Shown here piece by piece: positions 1 through 9,005 of a DNA stretch of 64,000 bases. A program made the position numbers and the translations under genes. Within the stretch, counting starts at the first letter, position 1; every line of letters starts with the position of its first letter. The notes beneath the pieces are model-generated. The model had not been told where the DNA came from. It saw nothing but the letters and a program-made list of their open reading frames with translations, and did no database searches. The DNA comes from JABMQB01 sp963666575 (lineage in GTDB: Bacteria > Bacteroidota > Bacteroidia > Bacteroidales > Prolixibacteraceae), in the NCBI GenBank assembly GCA_963666575.2, contig CAXXYG010000025.1:248001-312000 (forward strand), given 5' to 3'.

Positions 1-55
1 GATGAATGATTGTATTTTAGAAAAACTAAATTTAACCTAAAGGCATCTATAACTT

Positions 56-781
56 ATGAAAACGTTTATCAACAACTATCTTAATTGCTTATCAGAGAGT
101 CATTTGGAGACTGGAGATTTTCCCGGTCCAGTTGTAACAATTTCACGAGAGCCAGGCTGTTCTGCTCAACGAATTGCCATTAAGTTAAGTAAAATACTTA
201 CTGGTTATAGCTATATGTCAGATACAAAAACTGACTTAAAATGGAAATGGGTAAACAAAGATATTGTTCGGAAAGCCATTATGGATATGGATGCTGAGGT
301 AATAAAAGACAATAAAGATGTCCATCCCGATTTTAAAAAACACTTAACGGAAGTAGTTACAGCTTTTTCGAAAGAGTTGGCAGGAAATGTTACCGACCCG
401 AAAATATTGGGTACCATCAAAAATGTAGTATGCAAATTAGCTGTCGATGGCCGATGTATTATAGTAGGCAGGGCAGCCAATATTATTTTAAAAGACCTTC
501 CAAATAAACTCAGTATTAAACTTGAAGCTCCTACAGAATGGCGCATAAACCGGATTATGCAACTTCAAAACCTGAGTCATGCCAAGGCCACCGATTATAT
601 TACAGAACGAGATATTCAGCGCGATAATTTTATCAAAAAAATATCGGGGCGCAAACCAAATAACCACGATTTTGATATAATTTTTAATTATGCAACCATG
701 CAGGATGATCAGATTGTTGATGCCGTAATTAATATACTGCGCAACAAAAAAATCATTTCTCAAACCGAAGAGATTTATTAA
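56..781 (+). CDS. Cytidylate kinase-like family protein
   Basis: Predicted cytoplasmic nucleotide-binding protein of 241 residues in the cytidylate-kinase-like (AAK6/Cytidylate_kin2) group. Visible in the sequence: an N-terminal phosphate-binding segment VVTISREPGCS at residues 26-36, which replaces a classical Walker A loop in this family, and a second conserved block GRCIIVGRAA at residues 132-141. Late Arg-rich segments (around residues 163-190) fit a lid region. The family is widespread in Bacteroidota, but its substrate is not firmly known, so CMP kinase activity is only inferred. The ATG at 56 is the first in frame. The gene stands alone, converging with the DUF6807 gene on the other strand. 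Confidence 0.85.
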   Translation: MKTFINNYLNCLSESHLETGDFPGPVVTISREPGCSAQRIAIKLSKILTGYSYMSDTKTDLKWKWVNKDIVRKAIMDMDAEVIKDNKDVHPDFKKHLTEVVTAFSKELAGNVTDPKILGTIKNVVCKLAVDGRCIIVGRAANIILKDLPNKLSIKLEAPTEWRINRIMQLQNLSHAKATDYITERDIQRDNFIKKISGRKPNNHDFDIIFNYATMQDDQIVDAVINILRNKKIISQTEEIY

Positions 782-847
782 ATAAATTTTTGCATTAATA
801 ATTAATTAACTACCTCTATATAAATACATTATTTAAAAATCAGAAGT

Positions 848-1756
848 TTAATAGTTAAGAAGTTTATTAATTTTTTTGTCGGAAAGTTTCCCACTATAAA
901 CCAACAATGAATAATGTAATTCTAAAGGAATTGTTGTAGATAATTTAACTGGTTCTTTGCCCGGAAACACAACATTTTGCATACTTTTTTTATTTCGAAT
1001 TATCCAGCCCTGGGGCATCCCCGGATTATCTCCGGCTGAACCAATTACCAATCCGGCTTTGTTGCCCTTCTTTCCTAATGGCCCAAAAATATTCATTGTA
1101 TTGCCAGCCTGAATAGCATCATTTTCAGGAAAAATTTTATTCCCTGCACTTTCGAAAACAATACCATCGGGTAATTTCATTCGTACCGAAAAACCACCAT
1201 ATCCTTTTGAATCTTCGGATCCACCTATTGATATCCCTTCTTCTAATGCAAGCAGTGATATTTTAAAATCAATTCTTCTTACATTCTGCATTAAATTGTG
1301 GACTTTTATTTCAGTATTTTCACGCAAATATGGTTTTGATTGTTTTAGTAACGGTGATTTCCAAAGAATTTCAGCCCGAAGGATACCCTGCCTCTTTTGA
1401 TTCACTAAAAATTCAATTTCAGCTACTTCCTGTATAAAGTTTTTAAGCTCCCAACCATCTCCTATCCTTTTATTTTGATGCCATATTTGATGCCATGCCC
1501 AAAACACACCTCTTTGATGTAGGTGGTCCTCAGGAAAATCCTCCGTAATCACCTCTCCATCAACTCCCCATAATGGATGAATATAATTATTCCTTGCATA
1601 TTCACCCTCTTTATGTTTTGTTTTAATCTGATAAAAAAGCACATTTTTGGAACCATCTGTTATTAAGATCCCCTCATCATTTCTATTCATCGAAATTTGT
1701 GAATATGAAATAAACGGAGCCAGAATCACAATAATAAGCCAAATACAGTTTCTCAT
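848..1756 (-). CDS. DUF6807 (PmoA-like) secreted protein
   Basis: A 302-residue exported protein. Residues 1-19 form a signal peptide (hydrophobic core followed by a YSQ-like cleavage site). The body carries the HPLWGVDGEVITEDFPEDH-type block (about residues 60-80) and the HQRGVFWAWH motif (about residues 81-90), both typical of the DUF6807 family. This family is often labelled PmoA but is not methane monooxygenase. These proteins usually accompany Gfo/Idh/MocA dehydrogenases and DUF1080 hydrolases in Bacteroidota and Planctomycetes, as here, which suggests periplasmic carbohydrate metabolism. No enzymatic residue can be assigned. A strong terminator-like hairpin separates it from the upstream oxidoreductase, so it may be transcribed alone or only by readthrough. 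Confidence 0.8.
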   Translation of the reverse strand: MRNCIWLIIVILAPFISYSQISMNRNDEGILITDGSKNVLFYQIKTKHKEGEYARNNYIHPLWGVDGEVITEDFPEDHLHQRGVFWAWHQIWHQNKRIGDGWELKNFIQEVAEIEFLVNQKRQGILRAEILWKSPLLKQSKPYLRENTEIKVHNLMQNVRRIDFKISLLALEEGISIGGSEDSKGYGGFSVRMKLPDGIVFESAGNKIFPENDAIQAGNTMNIFGPLGKKGNKAGLVIGSAGDNPGMPQGWIIRNKKSMQNVVFPGKEPVKLSTTIPLELHYSLLVYSGKLSDKKINKLLNY

Positions 1757-1796
1757 TTGGAAAATAAATTAGTAGTTAGTTAGCTGCTTGAAAAGT

Positions 1797-1832
1797 AAAA
1801 AAAAACTCCCTGAAAAAAAATTCCGGGGAGTT
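1797..1832 (-). terminator. Rho-independent terminator after the Gfo/Idh/MocA gene
   Basis: On the minus strand, 30 bp after the oxidoreductase stop, the arms AACTCCC (1804-1810 on plus) and GGGAGTT (1826-1832) pair perfectly over 7 bp. The hairpin is followed directly by a run of eight or nine T residues (plus-strand A run 1797-1805). This is a textbook intrinsic terminator. It would separate transcription of the isomerase/DUF1080/oxidoreductase operon from the DUF6807 gene. Confidence 0.85.
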
Positions 1833-1862
1833 ATATATAAATAATATAAAAAGTATTAATAC

Positions 1863-3206
1863 CTAAAATTTAGGTTCCCAGCCTGGCTCGTACTCGCGTC
1901 CCCATAACTTCATGGCATCGCGGTCGTATATGCGCCCGGTTTCAGAATCAATATCAAAACCTTTGCCAATACGGTAACCAATATTAGCGTAATGGGTCAT
2001 TGCCTGGCTGATAACACCTTCAGCAATGTGGGATGTTAATTTTTCTTTTCCACGCACACCATTAAAAAAATTCATCATATGGGCAGTGGTCATATCACCA
2101 CCGCCGCCAAGAGCTGTGCCAGCTTCATTAGACGCCGACTTACTATCGCTGACCAGTTTTCCACCACGGTCGAACAATTTATAACCACCACGGTTGACAA
2201 ATACAGAACCTTCACTTCCATAGATTATCGTTCCCCTGTCGGAACCATATGTATCATGGCCACTGCGACTTTTACCGTCCCATTGAATTATTTTATTTTT
2301 AGGAAATTTAAAAGTTACATCCATGGTGTCGTACATTGTCCAACCATCGTCAATAAAATGGCGCTTCGCTGCTTCCACTGACATTTGTTCGGGGTAATCA
2401 ACCTGAAGTGCCCAGCGGGCAACATCCAATTCATGTGTGGCATTATTTCCTGTCTCGCCAGTTCCATATACCCAATCGTACCAATGCCAGTTATAGTCCC
2501 ATGTATTATGTGTGTATTCCTGCCGTGGCGCCGGACCTTGAAACAATTCCCAGTCAAGCCCGTCGGGAACAGGTGCTTTAGTTGCAACAGGAACTTCACC
2601 CCGTTTATTGACATAAAATGCCAATGCTTTGTAAGGTGTACCAATTACGCCATTGTGTATTTCCTTAATAATATGAATCGATTCGGGCGAAGAACGTTGC
2701 TGATTCCCCATTTGAATCACCTTATTGTATTTTTTCTGAAGGTTTATCAATAATTCACTTTCGCGCATGTTATGGCTACACGGCTTTTCAAGGTATACAT
2801 TTTTCCCGGCAACAACTGCCATTATTGCCATTGGAGTATGCCAATGGTCAGGAGTTGCATTCACTAAAATATCTACATTTTTATCATCCAAAACTTTCCG
2901 AATGTCATTTTCCAAGTTTGGTTGGTAATCGATGTATTTTGAAAACTGTTTTGCTGCATTTTCACGCTGGCTTTTTTTTACATCGCATAAATAAAGTAAT
3001 TCAACATTACTTTCTTTTTTAGCAATTGGCTCATAATAGCCACCCAGACGCCTGCCAAGGCCCGCAATAGCAACATTTAATTTATCGTTAGCGCCAATAA
3101 TCCGGCTATAACTTTTTGCTGACATACCCATTGCTGACCCGGCAACAGCAACACCTGCAACACCTGTGGCTGCTTTTTTTAAAAAATCCCTTCTATTCGA
3201 ACTCAT
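1863..3206 (-). CDS. Gfo/Idh/MocA family oxidoreductase, Tat-exported
   Basis: NAD(P)-dependent sugar dehydrogenase of 447 residues. The N-terminus has a twin-arginine signal (NRRDFLKKA at residues 4-12), so it is probably exported folded with its cofactor. The Rossmann segment NVAIAGLGRR lies at 44-53, NATPDHWH at 116-123 and the family lysine motif EKPCSHN at 140-146. A C-terminal GFO/IDH/MocA alpha/beta domain follows. Relatives oxidise the C3 hydroxyl of glycosides to 3-keto sugars, which neighbouring DUF1080 enzymes then cleave. That role is inferred from the family and the neighbours. It lies 25 bp downstream of the isomerase gene in the same direction and ends at a strong terminator. 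Confidence 0.9.
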   Translation of the reverse strand: MSSNRRDFLKKAATGVAGVAVAGSAMGMSAKSYSRIIGANDKLNVAIAGLGRRLGGYYEPIAKKESNVELLYLCDVKKSQRENAAKQFSKYIDYQPNLENDIRKVLDDKNVDILVNATPDHWHTPMAIMAVVAGKNVYLEKPCSHNMRESELLINLQKKYNKVIQMGNQQRSSPESIHIIKEIHNGVIGTPYKALAFYVNKRGEVPVATKAPVPDGLDWELFQGPAPRQEYTHNTWDYNWHWYDWVYGTGETGNNATHELDVARWALQVDYPEQMSVEAAKRHFIDDGWTMYDTMDVTFKFPKNKIIQWDGKSRSGHDTYGSDRGTIIYGSEGSVFVNRGGYKLFDRGGKLVSDSKSASNEAGTALGGGGDMTTAHMMNFFNGVRGKEKLTSHIAEGVISQAMTHYANIGYRIGKGFDIDSETGRIYDRDAMKLWGREYEPGWEPKF

Positions 3207-3231
3207 ATTGATTTAGTTTAAGTTGGTTTTA

Positions 3232-4071
3232 TTACAATGTAGCTAAAATACCTTTAATGTAGCCTAACGATTCGGCCATTCCTGCCAAAGGATCTTTTCC
3301 CTCTGCTTCATATTCCAATGCCAGTGTACCATTATATCCCAATTTTATTACTGCTTTTAAAAAAGATGGAAAATTTATTACACCCCGGCCGATTACGCAG
3401 GTTGCCCCATCGGAGGCAGCTTTGGTAACATCTTTAATATGAATATCGAATACTCTGTCGAAAAAGTCTTTGACATCTTGTTCAGGATCGCGGTTAATAC
3501 GTTTTGTATGGCCAATGTCAATACAAAGCCCCATACGTGCATCCATATTTTTAATCAAATCGTATGCACTTTCAGCACTTGGATATAATTTGTCGCCCGG
3601 GCCATGGTTGTGAATCGCCAATTTAATACCAGTTGATTTAACTTTTCCTTCGACATATTCCAATAATTCATGATTAGGAACTCCAATAATCATTTCCATA
3701 CCGGCAGTTTTTGCATATACAAATGCCTGATCGACATCGGCTTTAGTTTTCATATAAATAACACCACCGCCATAAAGTGAAACACCTTTATCAGCACAAA
3801 GAGCCACCGTTTTCTGAATCGATGCTTGGTCCGAATCGAGTGGCAAGTGCATACTTTTAAATGTAATATGGTTAACTCCAAGCCGCAACGTCATATTCAA
3901 AGCCTCTTGGGTTGAAAACTCACGCAAAGAATAGGAAGCTACTCCCAATTGAAATTTAAACTTTTTTTGTTCATTGGCAGAAATAGAATTTCCTGCAGAT
4001 ACAAGGCCCGGCAAAGCTGTTGCAGCTATTCCCAAACCTGAAATTTTCAAAAAACTTCGTCTGTTAGTCAT
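3232..4071 (-). CDS. Sugar phosphate isomerase/epimerase-like TIM barrel, exported
   Basis: A 279-residue protein of the AP endonuclease 2-like (xylose isomerase-like TIM barrel) superfamily. Residues 1-30 form a Tat-type signal with NRRSFLKISG. The barrel shows metal-binding candidates typical of the family: AIHNHGPGD (about 151-159), CIDIGHTKR (about 182-190), the DIHIKD strand (about 209-214), and a final ALEYEAEG segment providing the last Glu. Such proteins isomerise or epimerise keto sugars, and here the substrate is presumably an oxidised glycoside or its product. Its start overlaps the end of the DUF1080 gene by 8 bp, which indicates translational coupling. Confidence 0.85.
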   Translation of the reverse strand: MTNRRSFLKISGLGIAATALPGLVSAGNSISANEQKKFKFQLGVASYSLREFSTQEALNMTLRLGVNHITFKSMHLPLDSDQASIQKTVALCADKGVSLYGGGVIYMKTKADVDQAFVYAKTAGMEMIIGVPNHELLEYVEGKVKSTGIKLAIHNHGPGDKLYPSAESAYDLIKNMDARMGLCIDIGHTKRINRDPEQDVKDFFDRVFDIHIKDVTKAASDGATCVIGRGVINFPSFLKAVIKLGYNGTLALEYEAEGKDPLAGMAESLGYIKGILATL

Positions 4072-5422
4072 TATCGTAGGTTTTAATTTTTAAACTTCTG
4101 AAATGAACCAAATTATGATGGTCCTGAATGTGAATATAACCTTTTTCTGCCATTCCAAAATCATCAAATCCGGTATATTTACTTTGAGCAACCAAAGCCT
4201 TGTATTTAGCATCACCCCGGTTGTATTCAACTACTTTGCGTCCATTAAGCCAATGTTCGACCTGCCCGTTTTTAAAAACAATAATTCTTCCTCTGTTCCA
4301 TTCTCCGGCAGGTTTTACAAACCGGCTTTCCTTTTCTGCCGGTACTAAATCGTAAAGCGAGGCCAATGTCCGGTTTCCGTCTACCCCTTGTTTAGCATCG
4401 GGGTGCACTTGGTCATCTAAAATCTGGTACTCCAAACCCAAAGAAGGATTATCGGGGGTTGTAAAATATTTAATTCCGCTATTGGCTCCTTCGCTAAAAT
4501 TAAAATCAAATTTTAACTCAAAAGCACTGTATTGTCCTTTTGTTATAATTGACCCACCACCATTTTCAGGATTTCCTTCATCCGATAAAACAGATAATAA
4601 ACCATCTTTAACTTCCCATCCTTTTTGTGGGAAAGTTTCAGAATTAACACTTCTGAACTTATCGGTAGATTTGCCGTCAAACAATAATCCGAATCCTTGT
4701 TCTTTTTCGGCTACACTCAAATCATTTGGTAAAAGGTTTACAACGTAGATATTTTTATCGAAGGGTGCAGGTTTTAAATCTTTTGTTTTAATCCGGATAT
4801 TCCGCCATTTAATTTGGTGTCCTTCCTGTGTTCCATCATCACCAATACTATGTACTTGTAAAGCAATAAATCCTTCAGGCGTTAAATTATCAATAACGTA
4901 AGCCACCGGTAAGTCATTCAACCATGTACGAATTGAATTACCAATACATTCAATACGGTATTTATTCCACTGTCCCATTTTTAAGGCCGATTGAGCCGCA
5001 GGATTTAATGAAAGTGGATACAACCAACCGCGTCGGGCTTCATCATAAATACCGGCACTCCAGGCCCGCTCCGAAGGATCAACTTCGCACTGGTAACCAT
5101 GTACACGCCCATCCATATAATCAGGAGAACTTAAACTCCGGAACTGTATTCCTGAATTCATATTTTCAGCAACCAGAAGTTCAACTTCAAAAATAAAGTC
5201 GGAATAATTTTTTTCGGTAGCTAAAAATGAATTCGGTGTATTTAAAACGGTAGTCCCAATAATTTCGCCATCAACAACCTCGTATTTTGCAGCCCCATTT
5301 AATTGTTTCCAACCCTCAAGGTTTTTCCCATTAAACAGGTTTTCCCAACCGTTATTGTTTTGTGCCGATAGATTAATAAAACATGTTAGAACCAGAAAAA
5401 TAAAAGCTATTTTTTTTATCAT
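4064..5422 (-). CDS. Double DUF1080 (3-keto-glycoside hydrolase-like) protein
   Basis: Secreted protein of 452 residues with a signal peptide (residues 1-20, ending near LSAQ). It has two tandem concanavalin-like DUF1080 (3-keto-disaccharide hydrolase) domains. The first starts at WENLFNGKNLEGWKQL (about 26-41), the second at FGLLFDGKSTDKF (about 244-256). Each contains the family pattern of N-SGI(Q/K) strands (MNSGIQFRS, ANSGIKYFT) and a W-x-W/NGRK-type end. Most family members have one domain, so the duplication is notable. Known relatives cleave 3-keto glycosides or act as lyases on them. This gene begins the operon and overlaps the isomerase gene by 8 bp. A divergent regulator starts 126 bp upstream. 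Confidence 0.85.
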   Translation of the reverse strand: MIKKIAFIFLVLTCFINLSAQNNNGWENLFNGKNLEGWKQLNGAAKYEVVDGEIIGTTVLNTPNSFLATEKNYSDFIFEVELLVAENMNSGIQFRSLSSPDYMDGRVHGYQCEVDPSERAWSAGIYDEARRGWLYPLSLNPAAQSALKMGQWNKYRIECIGNSIRTWLNDLPVAYVIDNLTPEGFIALQVHSIGDDGTQEGHQIKWRNIRIKTKDLKPAPFDKNIYVVNLLPNDLSVAEKEQGFGLLFDGKSTDKFRSVNSETFPQKGWEVKDGLLSVLSDEGNPENGGGSIITKGQYSAFELKFDFNFSEGANSGIKYFTTPDNPSLGLEYQILDDQVHPDAKQGVDGNRTLASLYDLVPAEKESRFVKPAGEWNRGRIIVFKNGQVEHWLNGRKVVEYNRGDAKYKALVAQSKYTGFDDFGMAEKGYIHIQDHHNLVHFRSLKIKTYDND

Positions 5423-5489
5423 TTATAAGTAGTTTATCATTTAAAATTTCGTGAACGATAACGAATGTATGAAATTAATAATTTTCAGG

Positions 5490-5497
5490 TATATTTG
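5490..5497 (+). promoter_or_regulatory. Candidate Bacteroidota -7 promoter element
   Basis: The octamer TATATTTG matches the Bacteroidota -7 consensus TAnnTTTG exactly. It lies 51 bp upstream of the membrane regulator start at 5549. No good TTTG -33 box is visible, so the call rests on one element and position. Confidence 0.4.
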
Positions 5498-5514
5498 TTC
5501 CTCTAAAACAGGTT

Positions 5515-5541
5515 TTATAACTGTTATAAGTAAGTTATAAC
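5515..5541. promoter_or_regulatory. Candidate operator: TTATAAC/GTTATAA repeats
   Basis: A perfect 15-bp palindrome (TTATAAC-T-GTTATAA, 5515-5529) is followed by a third GTTATAA half-site at 5534-5540. The two same-direction half-sites are 11 bp apart, one helical turn. The cluster sits between the two divergent genes, immediately 5' of the winged-helix regulator and downstream of its candidate -7 element. This placement suits autoregulation or control of the divergent glycoside operon. The DNA is AT-rich, so chance remains possible. Confidence 0.5.
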
Positions 5542-5548
5542 AAAATTT

Positions 5549-6721
5549 ATGATTTCCGACAACCAACTAATATACATACACTTAGAAAAAATCGTTAAAA
5601 GCAGGCATTTTAACAAGTCGAAAATAAGTTGCGATTTACTCAGTTATTTGGTGGAAGCATCGCTTGATGGTAAAAATCCAAAAGAATATACTATTGGTAT
5701 TGAATTATTTGGAAAAAAATACGATGATGAAACCAAACAAGATTCCAACATCAGAGTATATATTCACACTGTCAGGAAAAAGCTTGAAAATTATTATGCC
5801 AACGAAGGCAAAAAAGACGCAGTTATATTTGTCATAGAAAAAGGGAAATACAAAGTAAGGTTCGATTCACTCAAGGAACATAAAAGAAAAAAACAGGCAA
5901 GCTATTTTTTACCATTTGTAATTAGTTCCATTTTACTAATTTTTTTATTAACAGTGGTTTTATTTTCAGGTAAAAACAGATCGAATAGCTGGAAGGATTT
6001 GCCTGTATGGCATCAATTTTCTGATAACGGAAAAAAAACCATTTTGGTTTTAGGCGATTATTTTGTTTTTAGCGGGGTATTACCTACCGGCAATTCAGGT
6101 ATTTACCGCGATTTTAGCATAAATTCAGAAGCCGAATATCAAAATTTCCTGGAGGAAAATCCTGACTTGCTTCAATCATTAACATTATCGAACCTGACAT
6201 ACCTGTCGAAAATGGCTGTTTTTACACAAAGTGATATACAAAAGGTATTTGCTATGTTAGATGCGGACATTGAAGTAAGGCTTTCGTCGGATATGCAACC
6301 TGATGATTTAAAAGCCTACAATATCATTTTTGTTGGCAATTTTAAAAACATGGGGATTTTTGAAAATATGGTAAAAGAGATGAATTTTTCGTTTGGAATC
6401 TCAAACGATTCGAGGCAAATGATTTTTTCAAATGACCCGTGTGCTAATATTTTTGAATCTCAAAACACTTCGGTAAAAGAAACTGATTACGCACTTGTTA
6501 TCAACACAGAAGGATTCTCGGGCAACCGATTTTTGTTTTTTCTATCATCGCAAGACATTGGTAATATATCAACTGTAAATCAGTTTACCAGTCCAGTATA
6601 TTTAAAACTGTTCTTCGAAGAAGAATTGAAACAAGCCAATCCTGAAGATTTTAAAGCACTTTTTAAAGTAGAAGGCATGAATAAAACCGACTTGTCATTT
6701 GAGTTACTGAAAGTAGAATAA
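5549..6721 (+). CDS. Membrane-anchored winged-helix (ToxR/CadC-like) regulator
   Basis: A 390-residue protein. Residues about 8-105 resemble the OmpR/PhoB-type winged-helix module found at the N-terminus of many membrane regulators: a hydrophobic core helix, KEYTIGIELFGK, then DSNIRVYIHTVRKKLENYY as the likely recognition helix, then a wing ending in GKYKVRF. A single transmembrane helix lies at 118-140, leaving residues 141-390 outside the membrane as an unrecognised sensor domain. The layout is that of one-component ToxR/CadC-like regulators, which bind DNA from the membrane. It diverges from the 3-keto-glycoside operon, so control of that operon is the obvious hypothesis. No periplasmic ligand motif was recognised. 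Confidence 0.7.
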   Translation: MISDNQLIYIHLEKIVKSRHFNKSKISCDLLSYLVEASLDGKNPKEYTIGIELFGKKYDDETKQDSNIRVYIHTVRKKLENYYANEGKKDAVIFVIEKGKYKVRFDSLKEHKRKKQASYFLPFVISSILLIFLLTVVLFSGKNRSNSWKDLPVWHQFSDNGKKTILVLGDYFVFSGVLPTGNSGIYRDFSINSEAEYQNFLEENPDLLQSLTLSNLTYLSKMAVFTQSDIQKVFAMLDADIEVRLSSDMQPDDLKAYNIIFVGNFKNMGIFENMVKEMNFSFGISNDSRQMIFSNDPCANIFESQNTSVKETDYALVINTEGFSGNRFLFFLSSQDIGNISTVNQFTSPVYLKLFFEEELKQANPEDFKALFKVEGMNKTDLSFELLKVE

Positions 6722-6751
6722 GGCCCATTTCTGCAACAAATAAGCCTTATT
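6717..6751 (+). terminator. Bidirectional terminator-like hairpin between convergent genes
   Basis: AATAAGGC (6717-6724) and GCCTTATT (6744-6751) pair perfectly over 8 bp around a 19-nt loop. On the plus strand the hairpin is followed by ATATTTTTG. The first arm includes the stop codon of the regulator gene, and the peptidase gene converges at 6763. Stem and partial T run support a terminator for the plus-strand gene, perhaps for both. Confidence 0.6.
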
Positions 6752-6762
6752 ATATTTTTGAG

Positions 6763-8877
6763 TTACTCTGTAATTCCTAATTCGTTAAATACAAAAGCAT
6801 ATTCTAAAGCTGTTTCTTTAATCCATTCGAACCTGCCCGATGCACCGCCATGCCCAAAATCCATATTTATGTGGAAAACAAGCAGATTGTCATCGGTTTT
6901 AAGGTCACGTAATTTGGCAACCCACTTGGCTGGTTCCCAATACTGAACCTGTGAATCATGCAAACCGGTAGTCACCAATATTGCAGGATAATCCTTGGCA
7001 CCAACATTATCATATGGTGAATAGGAAAGCATATAATAATATGACTTTTCCTCTTTAGGATTTCCCCATTCATCAAATTCACTGGTAGTTAACGGAATAC
7101 TTTCGTCGAGCATGGTGGTAACCACATCAACAAATGGTACATGAGCCAGAATTCCTTTATATAATCCGGGACGCATATTAGCACACGCTCCCACTAATAA
7201 ACCACCTGCGCTTCCTCCGCGGGCAAATAACTTTTCAGATGATGTATATCCATTATCAATTAAATATTGCGAACAGTCATTAAAATCAGTGAATGTATTC
7301 ATCTTTTTTAAAAGTTTACCGTCTTCATACCATTTACGGCCAAACTCCTGCCCTCCCCTAATGTGTGCAATTGCATACACAAATCCACGATCGAGTAAAG
7401 GTAAAATAGATAACCTGAAACTGGGATCCATTGAATAGCCATACGAACCATATCCGTAAATTACCGTAGGATTGGCTCCATCTTTTTTTAATCCTTTTTT
7501 ATAGACCAGTGAAATAGGGATTTTTGTCCCATCGCCGGCGGTGGCATATTCGCGGTGGGTTTCATAATCAGCCGAATTAAAACCACCCAAAACTTCTTCT
7601 TGTTTTAACAACGTCCGTTCTTTGGTCGACATATCAAAATCAAATGTTGAATTTGGTGTGGTTAACGAAGAATAATCAAAACGGACAATGTTTGTATTGG
7701 CGTCTTCGTTAACTCCAACATTAACCGAATAAACTTCTTCATCAAAAGCAATATAATATTCATCGTCGCCAATCCAAGGAATAACCCTTATTTGGTTAAG
7801 CGCTGATATTCTTTCGGATACAACCAGGTTGTTTTTAAACAATTTAAAACCAGACAGGAAAACGGCTTCACGGTGTGGAATCACATCATTCCAGTTTTCT
7901 TTTTCAGTTTTAGAAACAGGTGTTTTTACTAATTTAAAATTAAAGGCATCCAAATTTGTACGGATAAAAAACGAACTGGCGAAATGGTCAACGGAATATT
8001 CCAATCCCCTGGTTCGTGGTTGAATAATTTTAAACTGCCCATTAGGTTCGTTGGCATCCAGAAACCTTGCTTCGCTTGTTAAGGTACTTTCCGAAGCAAT
8101 TATAATATACTTGTTCGACCTGGATTTGTATACATAAGTTCCAAAAGTTTCATCGGCTTCAAAAAATACTTCTACATCGCTTGAAACAGGTGTTCCAATT
8201 TTATGTTTTAATATCTTTTCAGTCCTTAAGGTTTGCTCATTTTTTAATTCATAATAAACGGTTTTATTATCGTTTGCCCAAACAACATTACCATTTGTTA
8301 ATGGTATTTTATCTTCAAGGATTTTGCCTGTTAGGATGTTTTTAAAATAGATAGTGTATTTACGCCTGCTAAGTGTATCAACGCCATAAGCCAATAGTTT
8401 GTTATCAGGGCTTACTGAATAATCGCCCAGTTGGAAATAGTCATAACCTTCGGCAAGTTTATTAACATCAAGAAGTATTTTTTCTTCATTCTGAAGGTTT
8501 TCTTTTTTACGGCACAGCAAATAATACTCACTTTCCGGAACCGTTCGTGTATAATAATAGTATCCACTTTTTAGATACGGAACTGATTTATCCTGCTGTT
8601 TAATTTTCGATTTTATTTCTTCAAACAAACTCTCCTGTAAAGCGGCTGTATGAGCTAAAACTTCTTCCTTATAATCATTTTCAGCATTCAGGTATTCAAT
8701 TACTTTTGGATCTTCGCGTTGATTCATCCAATAATAATTATCAACACGCGTATTTTTATGGATCGTTATTTCTTTGGGGATTTTTTCAGCAACTGGAGGC
8801 ATAATTGTTTCTTTTTTATTGCAAGATGTCAAAAATAGTACAATTCCGAAAACAGATAAAATGGTATTTAGTTTCAT
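6763..8877 (-). CDS. S9A prolyl oligopeptidase family protein (oligopeptidase B-like)
   Basis: A 704-residue serine peptidase. The N-terminus is a lipoprotein signal (LFLTSC, lipidated Cys near residue 19), so the enzyme is probably anchored in the envelope. Residues about 35-400 form the seven-bladed propeller that gates access. The C-terminal alpha/beta-hydrolase domain has the nucleophile in GGSAGG (Ser about 556), Asp in GLHDSQV (about 641) and His in DFGHGG (about 676). The family cuts short peptides after Pro (POP) or basic residues (OpdB). RGGQEFGRKWYEDGK and the overall pattern resemble OpdB, but specificity cannot be settled by eye. It is monocistronic, and a TACCTTTG promoter element lies 22 bp upstream. 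Confidence 0.92.
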   Translation of the reverse strand: MKLNTILSVFGIVLFLTSCNKKETIMPPVAEKIPKEITIHKNTRVDNYYWMNQREDPKVIEYLNAENDYKEEVLAHTAALQESLFEEIKSKIKQQDKSVPYLKSGYYYYTRTVPESEYYLLCRKKENLQNEEKILLDVNKLAEGYDYFQLGDYSVSPDNKLLAYGVDTLSRRKYTIYFKNILTGKILEDKIPLTNGNVVWANDNKTVYYELKNEQTLRTEKILKHKIGTPVSSDVEVFFEADETFGTYVYKSRSNKYIIIASESTLTSEARFLDANEPNGQFKIIQPRTRGLEYSVDHFASSFFIRTNLDAFNFKLVKTPVSKTEKENWNDVIPHREAVFLSGFKLFKNNLVVSERISALNQIRVIPWIGDDEYYIAFDEEVYSVNVGVNEDANTNIVRFDYSSLTTPNSTFDFDMSTKERTLLKQEEVLGGFNSADYETHREYATAGDGTKIPISLVYKKGLKKDGANPTVIYGYGSYGYSMDPSFRLSILPLLDRGFVYAIAHIRGGQEFGRKWYEDGKLLKKMNTFTDFNDCSQYLIDNGYTSSEKLFARGGSAGGLLVGACANMRPGLYKGILAHVPFVDVVTTMLDESIPLTTSEFDEWGNPKEEKSYYYMLSYSPYDNVGAKDYPAILVTTGLHDSQVQYWEPAKWVAKLRDLKTDDNLLVFHINMDFGHGGASGRFEWIKETALEYAFVFNELGITE

Positions 8878-8898
8878 CTCATTATAATTTTAAAATTT

Positions 8899-8906
8899 CA
8901 AAGGTA
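8899..8906 (-). promoter_or_regulatory. Candidate -7 element for the S9 peptidase gene
   Basis: On the minus strand TACCTTTG matches TAnnTTTG exactly and ends 22 bp before the peptidase start. No clear -33 TTTG was found. A second near match (TACCTTTA) occurs 30 bp further upstream. Confidence 0.45.
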
Positions 8907-8946
8907 TTTATTTCATTCGATAGTCTACTATAAAGGTATTCGATAG

Positions 8947-9005
8947 CTGCCTGTCGGCAGATTGGGAATTCGCAAGCTCATTTTAATGGAACCTGCCTGT
9001 GGCAG
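8947..9005. repeat. Pair of CTGCC/GGCAG mini-hairpins
   Basis: Two short hairpins, CTGCC-TGTC-GGCAG (8947-8960) and CTGCC-TGT-GGCAG (8993-9005), lie 46 bp apart in the intergenic region between the divergent peptidase and symporter genes. They look like degenerate copies of one palindromic unit and are GC-richer than their surroundings. A dispersed intergenic palindrome family is the likeliest explanation, but only these two copies are evident here. Confidence 0.45.

Noticed and set aside
848..1756. Methane monooxygenase subunit (PmoA) label
   Set aside because: The family is often labelled PmoA, but the protein is secreted, has no membrane helices or copper motifs, and sits in a glycoside locus.
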